The notes beneath the pieces are model-generated. The model saw only the letters and a program-made list of their open reading frames with translations, was not told the origin of the DNA and did no database searches. Source: Tetrapyrgos nigripes (lineage: Eukaryota > Basidiomycota > Agaricomycetes > Agaricales > Campanellaceae). From it: DNA of 64,000 nt. The stretch covers positions 124,001 through 188,000 of the forward strand of contig JAACJM010000009.1 of NCBI GenBank assembly GCA_013368315.1, written 5' to 3'. A program made the translations under genes and the position numbers. This document shows, piece by piece, positions 34,657 through 46,300 of this stretch (its first letter is position 1; each line of letters starts with the position of its first letter).

Positions 34657-35227
34657 TGTGCTGTCAGCGCCACTACTTCTGATCAGTTCTACCCGGCTCC
34701 AATTGTCACGGATCGGGGCGAGTGTGGACAAGGTGCACGGTTGGCGTTTCATTAGTATATATTACTGACTTTCGACCAGCACGGTCAGAGCAGGGGTGTT
34801 GAGACGAGGATTCCGAAACTTGGGGGAGTGGGCACTGGGATCTCATCGCACAATAAAAGAATGATAACATATCCATATGCGTGACCGCATCTACGAGGGA
34901 GGTGTACAGAGTTCTCAAGTATCAATGCTAAATGTACTGCGTATGTACATATGTAACCGTATAGGAGGCATCCGAATGAATTGTTCCCTGGGCCAACCAG
35001 AATCACGGGAGACGTAGAACGTAGTCTAAAGCCTAGTATGGGCATCTCCAAGTGAAGGCGTCATTTGTGGGGACCAGTCTAGCACGAAACGTGCCGCTCA
35101 TTGAATTAACGGCGACCAAACGGCGACTCGATGTTCAGTATTTCAGTCTCGAGTTCAAACGTTAAAACCTGGAAAACTGTGAGTCGCCCTCCCACTCCCT
35201 GGAGTCCTCTTTATACCCATCCCAAAC

Positions 35228-36327
35228 ATGGCAGAAGTTCCTCCCATAAACATCAGCCTCATTCTCGGACCTGTGGTGGTTGCTACTTTGGTCAACGCTC
35301 TTCTCACTGGGATCTGTATGGTCCAGTTCCTGGAGTACTATGATTCTAGAATCAAAGATGGACCTAGCATTATGTGCGTACTCCAAGTCTGTGCGATTCA
35401 ATTAAATGGCTCAAAACCATCCTGCAGCGGCCTCGTCATATGGGTCGCAATTGTCGACACGTTCTCGTCTTGTACGTCTTCGTACGTGCTGTGGCATTAC
35501 GCCGTAGATAATTTCGAGAACAAAATTGGTCTCTTTTCGGCTCCTTGGCAGTCCACCACGATACCTATCACCACCACGCTGTGAGTATTCCAGACACTGG
35601 CAATTCGTGTAGAAAAGCCAACTCAGCACTGTACGCGTCTGGCACTAGCATTTCCGTCCCGGTACAATTCTTCCTCGCCCGGCGTATTCATATTTTCTCC
35701 AAATCACTCGTCCTCTTCGTCATCATCTGCGCTCTTTCCCTGGCCCAAGGGGGATTAGCTTTTGCATCGAGTATCGGCGCATTGCTCGACCCGTATGTAG
35801 AAGAGTATGCTAAACTTATCCCTGTTACAGACAGCTGGTTAGCTATCGCTGTAGCTTGTGATGCGTCTATCACAATGGTACTCTCGTATTATCTATGGAA
35901 GAGCAGGGCCGGGATGAAAGGTGAGTGTTTTTCCAGTGTTGAGATCCTCTAGCTGAAGACTGACGGTACTACCGGTGGCGCCGTGACGCTGAAAATGAAA
36001 TAATCATCAATTAGCCTCTGACAAGGCACTCATTTCCAAGCTCATTCGCACATCAGTAGAAACTGCATTGCCTGTGACCGTCTTTTGCATTAGTGGTTTG
36101 GTTTTTCTGGTCAGTATCATTAATTAATTTCACGAAATCAAGGCTTGAGGCTCACCTAAGTCGTTGTAGACCACCATGCCCAGGTCAAACCTGTCCTTGA
36201 TATTCTCATTGCCCCTATCCCGATTGTACACGTAAGTCTTCAGACTAGTATCGCAAGGATGATTATTTCTGACGAAAATCTCTTCATTTCCGACAGAAAT
36301 ACCCTCCTGACGGTAATCGTCAATTGA
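35228..36327 (+). CDS. DUF6534-type seven-helix membrane protein, left-arm copy
   Basis: Six exons give 252 residues: 35228-35373, 35428-35580, 35649-35920, 36015-36109, 36170-36231, 36297-36327. Hydrophobic segments fit a seven-helix plan: ISLILGPVVVATLVNALLTG, LVIWVAIVDTFSSC, ISVPVQFFLARRI, SLVLFVIICALSLAQGG, WLAIAVACDASITMVLSYYL, VETALPVTVFCISGLVFL, then LSLIFSLPLSRLYTNTLL. The closing SRLYTNTLL matches the usual KLYSNSLL end of the family, after which the protein stops. These plasma-membrane proteins are widespread and expanded in agaricomycetes; role unknown. A very similar intact copy lies in the other arm. Confidence 0.88.
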
Positions 36328-36359
36328 CCCCGTGTTTATGATTAGAGGCTTCTGACCAG

Positions 36360-36811
36360 TTTGGTGCGCACAGACTCTCAACAGTCGTTCCATCATTCGT
36401 CAACAAACGGGGCGCCGGCCTTGGACTATCCCGACCATTGGAGAACTGAGTTCGGTGAGTCACATACCTCAATAATTCGTGGCCTACTTGGATTGATTGC
36501 ACGACCTCGTCTCATTATGATCACTCCCAACGGTACAACCTTGTCTGGATCACTTTCGGATTCGCCAACACCGTGACGGTTTGCAATTGCTGGATTGGCA
36601 CTGTCAGGGCGATCCCCACTCAGTCCAATCCGTGGGACCCTCCAACTCTTACCAAGTTGACGTGAATACGACCATTATGATGGATGATTTGACTGCCGGA
36701 GGAAGAAAGGTCAACGGATGGCAGACTCGGAGTGATATAACAAATTCGCATGGTGACGAAGAGGCGCACTGGCAGAATTCAAAAGGTAATCTTGAGACCC
36801 TGGGAGCGTGA
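36360..36811 (+). pseudogene. 3' remnant of a second DUF6534 gene
   Basis: Just after the stop of the intact gene the sequence resumes with an exon-like block (AQTLNSRSIIRQQTGRRPW), the position where another paralogue would read LYxxTLNxR after its last helix. A polar tail follows, with DDLTAGGRKVNGW and EEAHWQNSKGN. The upstream exons of this second gene are absent. Two further copies of the same tail are at 53719-54200 and 48220-48780. Confidence 0.6.
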
Positions 36812-36927
36812 GTGGAGGCTCAGAGTACTACAATATCAGAAGAATACGGCGTAGGGGTGCTTCTGTACACAAATTTATTGTATCCAAACTACCTAGAGTC
36901 ATACATCTTACCTAGTTCCTTCAAGAT

Positions 36928-37074
36928 CAGACAAAATGACGCTCTGTGATAATCCTATTATTTTGGACCATGGTCCGAAGTAACTAGATTATAACCCTCA
37001 TAATATGATTATAACCATGTTGCAATCTGGTTAGCACTTGTTGTGGGGGTTATCACAGAGCGTAATTTTGTCTG
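36928..37074. mobile_element. 147-bp MITE-like element
   Basis: Terminal inverted repeats of about 28 bp with few mismatches (cagacaaaatgacgctctg at the left, its complement at the right) enclose a short AT-rich core containing ggaccatggtcc. No coding capacity. I could not define a target-site duplication with certainty. Confidence 0.75.
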
Positions 37075-37677
37075 CTAAGTTTGTTTCGGAGTGGAGTTGG
37101 ACGTTTTACTCCCCAAAGGATCACCCTTTTCAGTCCTTGGTCGGATGATACACTCCTCCACCAAGGACATTTTGTCTCGCACTTTCAAGACACTGTACAG
37201 TGGAATCCGTTGAGATTAATGAGGAGAGAAAGGTGATGAATATTGGCCAGCATGCCAGTTCGGAGTTTGATTTCCACTCCTGAAGCTACTAAGTAGTACA
37301 TCAACCGGCAATATCCAAGTCTTCGCGCAATGACCAGCACTTCCCTCATCTGTAGACTGTCTCTAAACGAAATCCAACGTCAGCCATATCATCGTAGCCC
37401 TTTGCATCGGTCAAGCTCGTTTTGCTCGTCACTCTTCAATAGTGAAGAAGAGTACTAGTACTATAAGACTGCCAGTATCTCACTATAAATATGTCGGTGC
37501 GGGCCACTGTATACCACGGCAGGTACGAGTCCTCATCACAAAATGCAATAGACTCTGAAGAGGTAGATGTGGGTCATGGACTGGGCACTGGGCACTGGTC
37601 ACTGGTTCGTTGCTCGACGAAAGTTGACGGAGAATTTGCGGAGAAGCTTGGTGCCGAGTCTACTGAGCTGACGGAAT

Positions 37678-37708
37678 AGGAGGAGGAGGAGGAGGAGGAG
37701 GAGGAGAG
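37678..37708. repeat. GGA microsatellite
   Basis: About nine GGA repeats followed by gaga, in otherwise non-coding sequence. Confidence 0.9.
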
Positions 37709-37860
37709 ATCTATTACGCGGCATGGGTCCAAGAACTGAAACGTAGGATATGGGATACGAAAAATGCGGCCATTTGAGCTCACAATAATCCAGCAAAGAC
37801 CTCGAAAGGCACAGTGCGGTTACACCTGAATAGGGATCCAGGTTTTTCACCCTGACATCT

Positions 37861-39004
37861 ACACACCCAATGGTTCAACTACGGCCAAGCCGTAGTTTTC
37901 ATGAACTACAGTCAAACTACGGTTCGACGTCCACTGGAAGCGTCGCTTGTTTAAGCGCGGACCGAACTGCCAGATGGGGCTTTTTGAGCTTCGCTTCCGA
38001 GCGGGTTCGCCCCCACCAGCTGCAGTCAATGCACTCCTCCTCCCACTCAACATGCGGCCTAGCTTACAGGTTCCATTTATTCTATGTATGTACTGCACAG
38101 GTTGTTCCTCCCGCCAGCATTCAATACACTCTTCCTCCTTTCCCTCAACATCTGAGCCAACTGAAGCCACATGGACTCCTAAGATCTCCAGTACCTTATT
38201 TGTTGTCAGCAGACCTTTCATGCAGTGCAACAGACAGTGCATAATGAAAGGACGTTTAAGACGGGCACTAACTTGCTGAGCACCAGCCAAGCGATGGGGA
38301 CTTCCAACGTTTGAAGTTCCTCGTCAGCGCCAGCATGGTGGGAACCATTGAGTAAGCATCCCCAAAGCATCCCGCTAAAAGGCTGCCAGCTGGCAGTCGG
38401 TAAGCGAAAGTCATCTTCTCCCTCAACCACCATTCCCCTCCTTGCCATCCAATTGTGAGTGCTGGACAACTGTCTAATATTGAAGTCCTCAATGTGGTGA
38501 GTTCGTCTCTTGAACGGTTTCCTCCTTACTTCTGCAACTGACTTCAACGTTGTTTCTTCGTCAGACTCGGAGTTGGCTGAATCCCTAGCACAGTAAGTTG
38601 TTTCTTCTGATCTGGTAGCCTCCTTAGCAGCCACTGACTCGCTTTTTTTGTTTTGCAGTCACACTGAGAACTACTTTTATTTGGAGTGTGGGATGCTCCA
38701 TTATATGTACTTAGACTTAGTTATTCCGGACCATGGTTGTATGTAACTAGAGTCAAGAAAATAGATCCTTTTTCCACCATTTTCAAGAAACAATCGATGA
38801 GGAAGGAATTCTAGCAGAATAAATTCAACCGATGAAGCGGGATGCACATATACGAGCAATTCAAATTTCTATTCAGCGGAAAGTAACAATCGTCGGGTAG
38901 CTGTAGTCAGGGTTGCCTGAAACGTAGTTTGACTACAGTTTGGCCGTAGTTAAACTACAGCTGTACAAACTACAGTTAAACTACGGCTCAACCGTTGGGT
39001 GTGT
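37861..39004. mobile_element. 1.14-kb non-autonomous DNA transposon with terminal inverted repeats
   Basis: Starts acacacccaatggttcaact and ends with the near-perfect complement, flanked on both sides by atct, a possible 4-bp target duplication. Both ends are packed with subterminal copies of aactacgg and actacagt in both orientations, a feature of hAT- and KDZ-like elements. Inside are only short open frames (longest 138 codons, minus strand) with no transposase motif that I recognise, so it must depend on an enzyme supplied from elsewhere. It lies just upstream of pseudokinase/PHD copy 2. Confidence 0.8.
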
Positions 39005-39239
39005 ATCTTTAGTGGGAAGAAGCGAGCGCTCATGCGAAGCATTCAGTACATATATTTTCTTTTACCTTTACCACGGTCTGGTTCATCGAGGTCGACACAC
39101 CTTAGTCTAGTTTTTTAGGCGTAGATGAATATCAATTTGTAAACATTGTAAATAAGACTCGTCCTATAAATAGGACTCGTAACCATGACATGCATGACAT
39201 CTTGTATATCTCCGGTTCCATGCATCGTGACACTGACGA

Positions 39240-41085
39240 ATCGCTGCTCTAGTGTCTCCGTCCTGCCTACCTCAACTCTTCCGATATTCATATGCATGAC
39301 AGCTTCTAATAATACTATGGACCGCGCATCATGATGTCTGCCTCTTTTCAGTGTCATTCTCTCAACAGCCCTTCACCCTCTCGCCAGTACAACCCTACGC
39401 ACGTCAAATCGCTGTATTACTTGCACCTAGCTCTGTCGGATTGCTACAATCCTTCCCTGCCAACGATTCCTCGCCAAACTATTCTCTATGGCAGAATCTT
39501 CCGAGCCAAATGCTGTGAGCTTCTTTCAGCACTCTCATCAAATAAGCGTCGCCAACAGCACCTTCAATATGGTTGCAGGGGACATGGATGTCACTCACAA
39601 CTACAGTGATCAGGGAAGCGGTCATCGACGAAGTAGCCTTTTGAGTCAGCTGCTTTCCAGAATAGGGGAATTCATCCCTTGGTCAACGGATTCTCCGGTG
39701 CGTTCATATGTTTACTTGCGTACCGTTCGTGTACTGACTCCCCGGTCGTTTCTTGAACTCAGAAGATCGTATCCCAAAACAACATCAAACTTCTAGATCA
39801 GCTGTCAAGTCGCAGACATTACCGGATCCATTCGGGCAAATACGAGCAATGATTTGTGCTTGCCAAAGTGTTCCAAGGGACACAGGCGGAGAAGGCAGGT
39901 GTCCTTTGTCCGGCTTAGTTCTCTCAGTCAATTGACCTGGCTCCGTCTACTCCATCAGAACTTCACGGAAGAGAAAAAACAGATCCAACGTCTGCTGTAT
40001 GTCGCTTCAGATCTCGAGTATGCATTTGCTATGAACTCCGGCCTAACAAGGCTTGCTTTACAGACACCCATGTCTCCTGAAGATGATAGCAGTGTCGCCG
40101 TTTGCATCCAGAAGGCCTTTTATCGTCTACTTATAATTTCGGTGAGTGCACACAAACTTTGACCGAGGGAATCGATATTGAAGGGTTACCCAGCGCCGTC
40201 AAGAGGGTCTGTGGGGAGCTGGCTTGCATCAGTACTCGCAAAGGATCTTTCAGACATCCTTCCGTTGGGCTGTAAGATTGTGAGCAGATTATCTTTAGCA
40301 TGCTCGTCCGCACTTGAAGCTAATGTGTTTCGCTATGACTCACAGGTCAGCGAATTTGCGGTATGCCGCGTTATTCCGCAATGTCTTTCCCAGATTTCCG
40401 GAAGATTTTTGTTTCCACAGTTTGGTCTGGATTACCTCTCTAGCGAGGGAGTACAAGCCGGATCTAATGGCGATAATGTTTGTATTTCATCCCGAGGCGC
40501 ATAAGGTGACACGCTGACTTTGACTGGCAGAATATCGAAATATTTATCACCGACCAAGACATGTTGAAGATTGCACCTGATTTTGGCCCCCTCAGAAATA
40601 GCAACACTCGGTACGAGTCTGGTCAGATTGACGATTCTCTATGGATTTTATTCAACAAGTTGTGTGCTAAGGTATGTTGTACTTAGTCTTGTCCCATCTA
40701 TGAGACCTCTTACCAAAGGATGTGCGGCAGACTTTCAGCGAAGCAACCTACATTCTGCATCGTAAGTTCTTGACTTTGTACCGGAATCCTGCCTTACTAT
40801 CTTCATGCTTTCATGCCCTCTAGAGGACCACCGAAGTTGAGACACGTTAGCCCGTATCGAAGAAGTCTCTGCTACCGATACCGATACCGAAGTGGAAGAC
40901 ACCCAAAACCTCATTCACGACAATATATCTACCTCCAATTCTTCTGAACCCTCCGTAATTTATAGAAGAGAATTGTTGTGAAGAGGGCCTAAACATGGTT
41001 CGCAATCGGTGGCTGCTGTAGCCAGGCGTTATCGGCAGCTTTGAGAGCATCTCAACCTAACTGTAGGGGAGTCATATCCTAGCTA
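39240..41085 (+). pseudogene. pseudokinase-like / PHD-like family, copy 2 (truncated)
   Basis: Nearly identical to 26824-28674, starting in the 5' flank and ending abruptly at about 41085 before the zinc finger. Lesions are visible: a 4-nt insertion after the FIVY segment (near 40131), TGG to TGA changes near 40979 and 41042, and loss of the last third of the gene. It keeps the intact A-run that is lengthened in copy 1, so the lesions arose separately. Confidence 0.85.
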
Positions 41086-41470
41086 TGCTTCGACGTGATG
41101 CAAAGGTGAAATCTTCTGACGCGCCCTACAAGAGAGCGCGGAAGAAGAACACGAGGAAGGTTCTTCTAGCCAACCAGTCTTTCAAGCATATGGTATACCC
41201 GCCAGTGATCCTTGTGTGTCTGACTTTCCTTCCCAAGATGCTGCAGCTGGACATTGGCCTTGAGGACCAAAAGCCAGGTCCATCGTCGATCCGTCCCAAA
41301 TCCTACCACCGCTGAGGATACAGGCTGAGTACATCGTGGACGTATTAATATTACTGACCTTCTTACCTGGTTATGAGTCAGACAGGCACTGTAAAGCGTA
41401 GGCTAGATAGCGTAGGGCAAGTCCAGCAGTACTAAGCGATAGGTGTGATGCCTGTTTCCGTGAATACGAC
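41086..41470. other. spacer after the truncated copy
   Basis: Unique-looking sequence joined to the broken pseudokinase/PHD copy. Small open frames only; I cannot assign a gene. Confidence 0.4.
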
Positions 41471-41479
41471 CACTTTTGA

Positions 41480-42330
41480 ATTGTTCCAAGTCTCGAGTCT
41501 GAGAAGTCTCGAGGTTAAAGAAGCTCAGGTGAACAAGACAGGCTTTGCACCTGTAAAATAGGGGGGGATCAATGCATAGATAGTATTCGTCCTTTGTTAG
41601 GTTAGGAGGAGACTCTTCAATGTGAAGTACGGCGTGAGCAGTTTTCTCAGCTTTTACTGACTTGTTGCCATTTGGAGTGGGGGGGACAAAAATAGTATGA
41701 AAAGCACACCTGAGAGCTGCCGCCGCGCATTGTGAAGCCATGTACGTGTACTTACTCGAAGACAATGTGGACCATTTCATTTGAGAATCTGAATACTGGT
41801 ACTAGGTAGCGAGCGGCGAGGTGGTGAACCATGGTAAGCTGCAGATTTGATGATGGTCGCGTTGATTAGCATCAAGTTTTTGCGCACAGCACTGTCTGTA
41901 CAATTGCAAAATGTTGATTCAAATTTGCGCTGGAGGCCTTCACTTCAGGAGAAAGAGCAATCAAGAGTAAGTACATCATCGGCTTGTGAGATGTATTCGC
42001 CGAATAGCAAGACATCGTCCTCAGTCTCAGGGATCTTGAAATGTGAGAAATACTTGCAGTTTCCATAGGAGAGGATAGCCGAGTTGAATTCGTCGGTTAC
42101 GCTGTTTCCGGTAGATAGATAGAACCGAATAGCTACTAAAATTGGCTAGGTTTCGTCTAAGAAGACGAGCGAAGAGGCTATGTGGCGAACCTACCTTGTA
42201 TTTCATCCTGGTATACATACAGCATTCGGAGCCAGTCAAAAATCATCCCTAGGACCCATGCGTCTGAGTTTGAGCCATAGAGTAGCTTGATGGACCGAAG
42301 GAAAAGCATTTGAAAGATCTAAACTTGCTA
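41480..42330 (-). pseudogene. unrecognised minus-strand gene or gene fragment
   Basis: Clear coding character on the minus strand without a family I know. Segments that join by splice sites are KLLYGSNSDAWVLGMIFDWL and MLYVYQDEIQ, then NSAILSYGNCKYFSHFKIPE and TEDDVLLFGEYISQADDVL. Further blocks (EESPPNLTKDEYYLCIDPPL, NLETSQTRDLEQFKSGRIHG) lie at 41400-41780. I could not join the ends into one frame. It may be a degraded lineage-specific gene or part of an element. Confidence 0.4.
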
Positions 42331-42499
42331 CCCATATGCATGGAGTCTTTCCCTTTTGGAAGCATTGCTTGAGGGTAACGAATTTGAGGACACAGCTTTG
42401 CACAGCAATGGTACCCCCACTTTAACAGATCGGCTTCCGATCATTTGTAATACTCGATCATGAGTGATTACATAAGGTTCATCCTCTTCTTCCGAATTT

Positions 42500-42790
42500 C
42501 TCCACTCCCATTCAAGATACCCGGTCCACGCCATCTCTAGTCCGCAGCCATCATCGATCAGGTTATCGCTGACAGACCTTTCACCCCCTCCACTTTCCTT
42601 TACCCTCACCCCATCCTATTTATTCTTCGCTCGCATGGACAATGGACATGGACAAAGTCCCCACCAGGCGACTAGGCTTTGTACATGAATTTCCGGTGCG
42701 AAATGACAGATGAGAACACCGTTTTCAAGGTACGGTGTGGAAGCTTGATGCTGCCGGATCCCTCTCCAACGTCTAACGAATCTCAACTCT
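42500..42790 (-). repeat. partial inverted copy of the 49.45-50.5 kb duplication
   Basis: Matches the reverse complement of about 49990-50280, including the block that encodes GSLMLPDPSPTSNESQLY in the related copies. It joins R1 repeat sequence at about 42860. Confidence 0.75.
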
Positions 42791-42859
42791 ATGTTGGTAA
42801 CAAATGGTTATAGAAGAATGGAGGCCTGGCCCTGTCTCTCATGGCGCTTGAAGCTTCTG

Positions 42860-43100
42860 CTTACCAATTATGCGCTACACTGTTGACGTCGGTCCTGTAT
42901 GCTTTAAGTACAAGGGTGTAAACGACCTTTTTCCTGTAATTTATCGTTATCCATCTCTGTGTCTGCTCTGTATCAAGCGATTCTGTTGTACTTAGACTCC
43001 TCAACGGGCCCGGGGCCTACCCTTACTTTTACAAGATGTATGTAATGTAAATGTAGCTCGATAACAATACTGAGGGTTCAAACCATTGATAATACATACA
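42860..43100. repeat. dispersed repeat family R1, copy 2
   Basis: Shares the gtgtaaacgacc/tgtaatttatcgttat landmarks with the other R1 copies and ends in aatactgagggttcaaacc, which is also found at 31064-31082, 49637-49660 and 61577-61600. It abuts the 3' flank of the Zn2Cys6 regulator. Confidence 0.7.
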
Positions 43101-43355
43101 CCGTAACTAACGCTCCAATCCAAATTCTGTCCGATGATCATGCAACTATAGCTCCAACTACAAATCCAAACCTTGTCTAGAATCCAACACCAATCACCCA
43201 GTACTGGTGTCAGTGTCATCGACTCATCGTCAATGTCATCAATCTATAACCGTCCGTCCGTCCATCCGTCCATCCGAAAATCCCAGAAACACATGCAAAG
43301 CGGCGATTGCAAGCCAACACAGTCACAAAACCCAAAATCCATCTACTGTAAATAC

Positions 43356-46300
43356 TTAAAACTGCCCTCCCTGTAAAAAATCATTCCAAAACGCAGCTTC
43401 TTGGAATAACATCTGAGACTCGTTAAACATCGACATGGATGTCCAGTCCGAGTTTAGGTGTGCGTTTTGATTTTGATTCGAGTCTGGGTTTGGGTTGGAC
43501 GAGGTAGTACTCGTTGTTGTCAAAGGCGAGTGCGAATGATGATGATTCGGGTTTATGTTTGCGTTTACGTTCATATCACCATGACTGGTATGCGTGTTCG
43601 TGTTCGTGTTCGTGTTTGTGCCGTCGCCAATGTCCCCCATCCCCATCCCCATTCCCATTCCTGTCCCCATTCCCATTCCCATCCCCATCCCCATATGCTG
43701 CGTCTGAAACTGAAGCTCTGGCTGAACCTGGTTCTGAAATCCCCTTTGTTGCTGCTGCCGCTGCTGTTGTTGACTCGTCTGGTCCTGATATTCATCTCGA
43801 GGTTCAAGCTGCCTCATCTGGTTTTGGTTCTGGTTCTGATTCTGATTGTGGTATTCCACTGATGCTGGTCTCGATGCTGGTCCCGGTTGTTGAAACTGCA
43901 TGGACATTACGCCCATGTCCATATCCATACCACCACTACCACTCATATCAACGTCCATAGCATTCGGGCTCGTGTTAACATTACCCGCAGCCGCGAGAGG
44001 AGACTGCGACTGCGACTGTGACTGTGACTGAGACTGCGACTGAGACTCTGGTGATCCCGATGGTCCCGAAAGTGTCGTCGAAGACGAAGACGCAGCTGCA
44101 GGGGACACGTAGTAACTTGATGAAGAAGCAGGTGTTGTTGTTGTTGTTGTTGTTGGATCTCCTGCGTCACCACCGCTACTGAACCCATTAAAGACAGACA
44201 TGGATGAGGTAGAGGCAGAGGTAGAGGCAGATGGACCTAAACCGGTACCAGTACCCAGACCCGAACCCGAACCCGAACTAGTATCACGGTTGTGAGAGTT
44301 ATGAGAGCTGGAAACTGGAAAGGTCGTAGTGGTGGTAGGTTGTATAGAAGACATCGTCGTGGTGTTGGGTGGTGGCACAGTATTAGTACCAGTACCGGTT
44401 ATAGACATTGGTATCGTACCCATCCCCATCCCCATCCCAATCCCAATCCCCGAAAACGGAATAGGAAAGGTACCCGTGAAATCAATCTCTGTATCCGTGT
44501 TCGTGTTCGTGTTTGTGACTGAGGTTGAGTTTCCATTTCCATGTGGGTTGGGGTTGGGGTTTCCAGACGATGCACTGAAGGTTCCGTACATTCCACCACC
44601 ACCACCACCAAATAGATCAGTATTACCCATTCCCATTCCCATTCCCCCGCTTCCTCCAAAGCTTCCAAACATACTACCACTACTGGGACCACCAAATGCA
44701 CTCGTATTTGCACCCAGTTCAGATCCAGATCCAAACCCAGATCCAAAGATCCCCAACCCTGCACCTACACCAAAACTCCCACTCGCACCCCCCATTGCAC
44801 CCACCCCACTACCCATCCCCATCCCCACCCCAACCCCAACCCCAACCCCAGCCTTCGCCCTCCTCCTCGCCTCAACCTGCTCCTCCCACATCCCAATCAT
44901 CCCACTTATCAACCTTGCACAACGGCCTGGGGCGGTTCCTCCTCCGGCCTCTTTCACATTTTGACCTTGTCCCTGACCTTCTCCTCGACCTTCTCTTTGA
45001 GCTTGACCTGCTCGACCTTCACTTGTTGTTGTCGTCGTTGTACTCGCACTCGCACTCCCACTCGTACTCGCATTCGCCCCCCTCCCCCCCACCCTCCCCC
45101 CCAAAACCTCCTGCGCCCCCCTAACCCTCTCCACACTCCTCCTCAACAACTTCTCCCCACTCCCCGGAAGCTCAACCCCCACATTTTGTAATATCAAAAA
45201 CTTTACTCCAACCAAAAAGCCTGCGCTGAAGGTTAGGAAGGAGAGGTAGATGTCTGGGGTTGTTGAGAGGAGGGTTAGGGTTGGGTTTGGTGTACCCGTA
45301 CCCGACCTAAACCCAGATCCAGATCCAGATCCAAACTCCCCACTCGCACCCAAAGACGAAAACGACCCAGACCCAGAATTAACATCCGACGACCCCCCAC
45401 CCCCACCAGCACTCCCCGTAGCCTCCAAAAAAGCAACCAAAATCCCCTCACTCAGATGTAACGCTTCCTTCCCCCACGAAATAATAATATTCAACCCATG
45501 CGGTCTAACTTCGCGGAACCAAAAGGGGTTGTCGGAGCCTGGGGCTGGGATACGTTCAGAGTTTGAGTTTGAGTTTGAGTCTGGGTTTGGGGTGGTGGTG
45601 TTGGTGTTGGTGTTTTCAGTTGGATTTGGATTTGGATTTGTACCACTGAAGCCAGGCGTAGGTGTAGGTGTAGGTCCATTTGCACCTGTCCCTGTACCGT
45701 CGGCATTGAGATCGGCATTGGGCCCACCTTCAGCCCCAGTACCAGTACCATCGACATCGGCACTGACACTAGGATTTGCCACACCAGATCCAGACCCATA
45801 TCCCGAGCTCGAACTCGAACTCGAACCACCCCCACTTCCACTCCCCCGATGAAAATACGCCCTCGCACTATAAATCGCATGATACAACAACAAAAGACGA
45901 CAAGACCTCAGAAGGATATTGAGCATATAAAAGTAGAATGCGTCGTAATCTGATATGACTGGTGGGTTTTGGAAGCACAAGTGGCAAAAAATCAAAAATC
46001 AAAAATCAAAAAATCAAAATCGTCATCAAAACTCAGTCCAAACAAACACTCAAATAATTGTAACACTCACCTCCCAAAGGCAAAATCAACCTCCCAACCC
46101 TAGCCAAAGTCGAAAAAACCCAACTTAGGGAATCGTACCATCTATCGACTTCGTTTGTTCCTGGTTTTGGAGGTGGAGGGCGGAGATGGAGGTGGTGAAG
46201 GGTAGGATGGGCGTGGAGGTGAGTGGGGTAGGAGGCCCATGAGAAACCTTGTCCGAATCCGAAGTCTTGACCGAATTGAGTGTGAGGATGGGTGTTGGTC

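Larger units (their letters stand above)
33150..36900 (+). repeat. left arm of a large inverted duplication
   Basis: About 3.75 kb that recurs in reverse orientation at 53628-57495. Each arm carries a whole SFM1-like gene, a whole DUF6534 gene and a DUF6534 3' remnant in the same order. The left edge starts near aaaggaagacattcatgcc (33150), the right edge near 36900. Arms differ by scattered substitutions and small indels. Confidence 0.9.

Noticed and set aside
36130..36396. Minus-strand open frame ending in DLGEPQALIS, conserved in both arms
   Set aside because: Antisense to the last DUF6534 exons and the tail exon, which splice correctly on the plus strand; conservation is explained by the duplication.
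38218..38634. 138-codon minus-strand frame inside the transposon
   Set aside because: No transposase motif, zinc finger or DDE pattern could be recognised; treated as chance or remnant.
44329..45852. Plus-strand frames full of Pro, Val and Asp opposite the regulator's low-complexity exon
   Set aside because: Antisense readings of Gly/Ser/Asn repeats; no splice or start context, and the minus-strand frame runs 867 codons.
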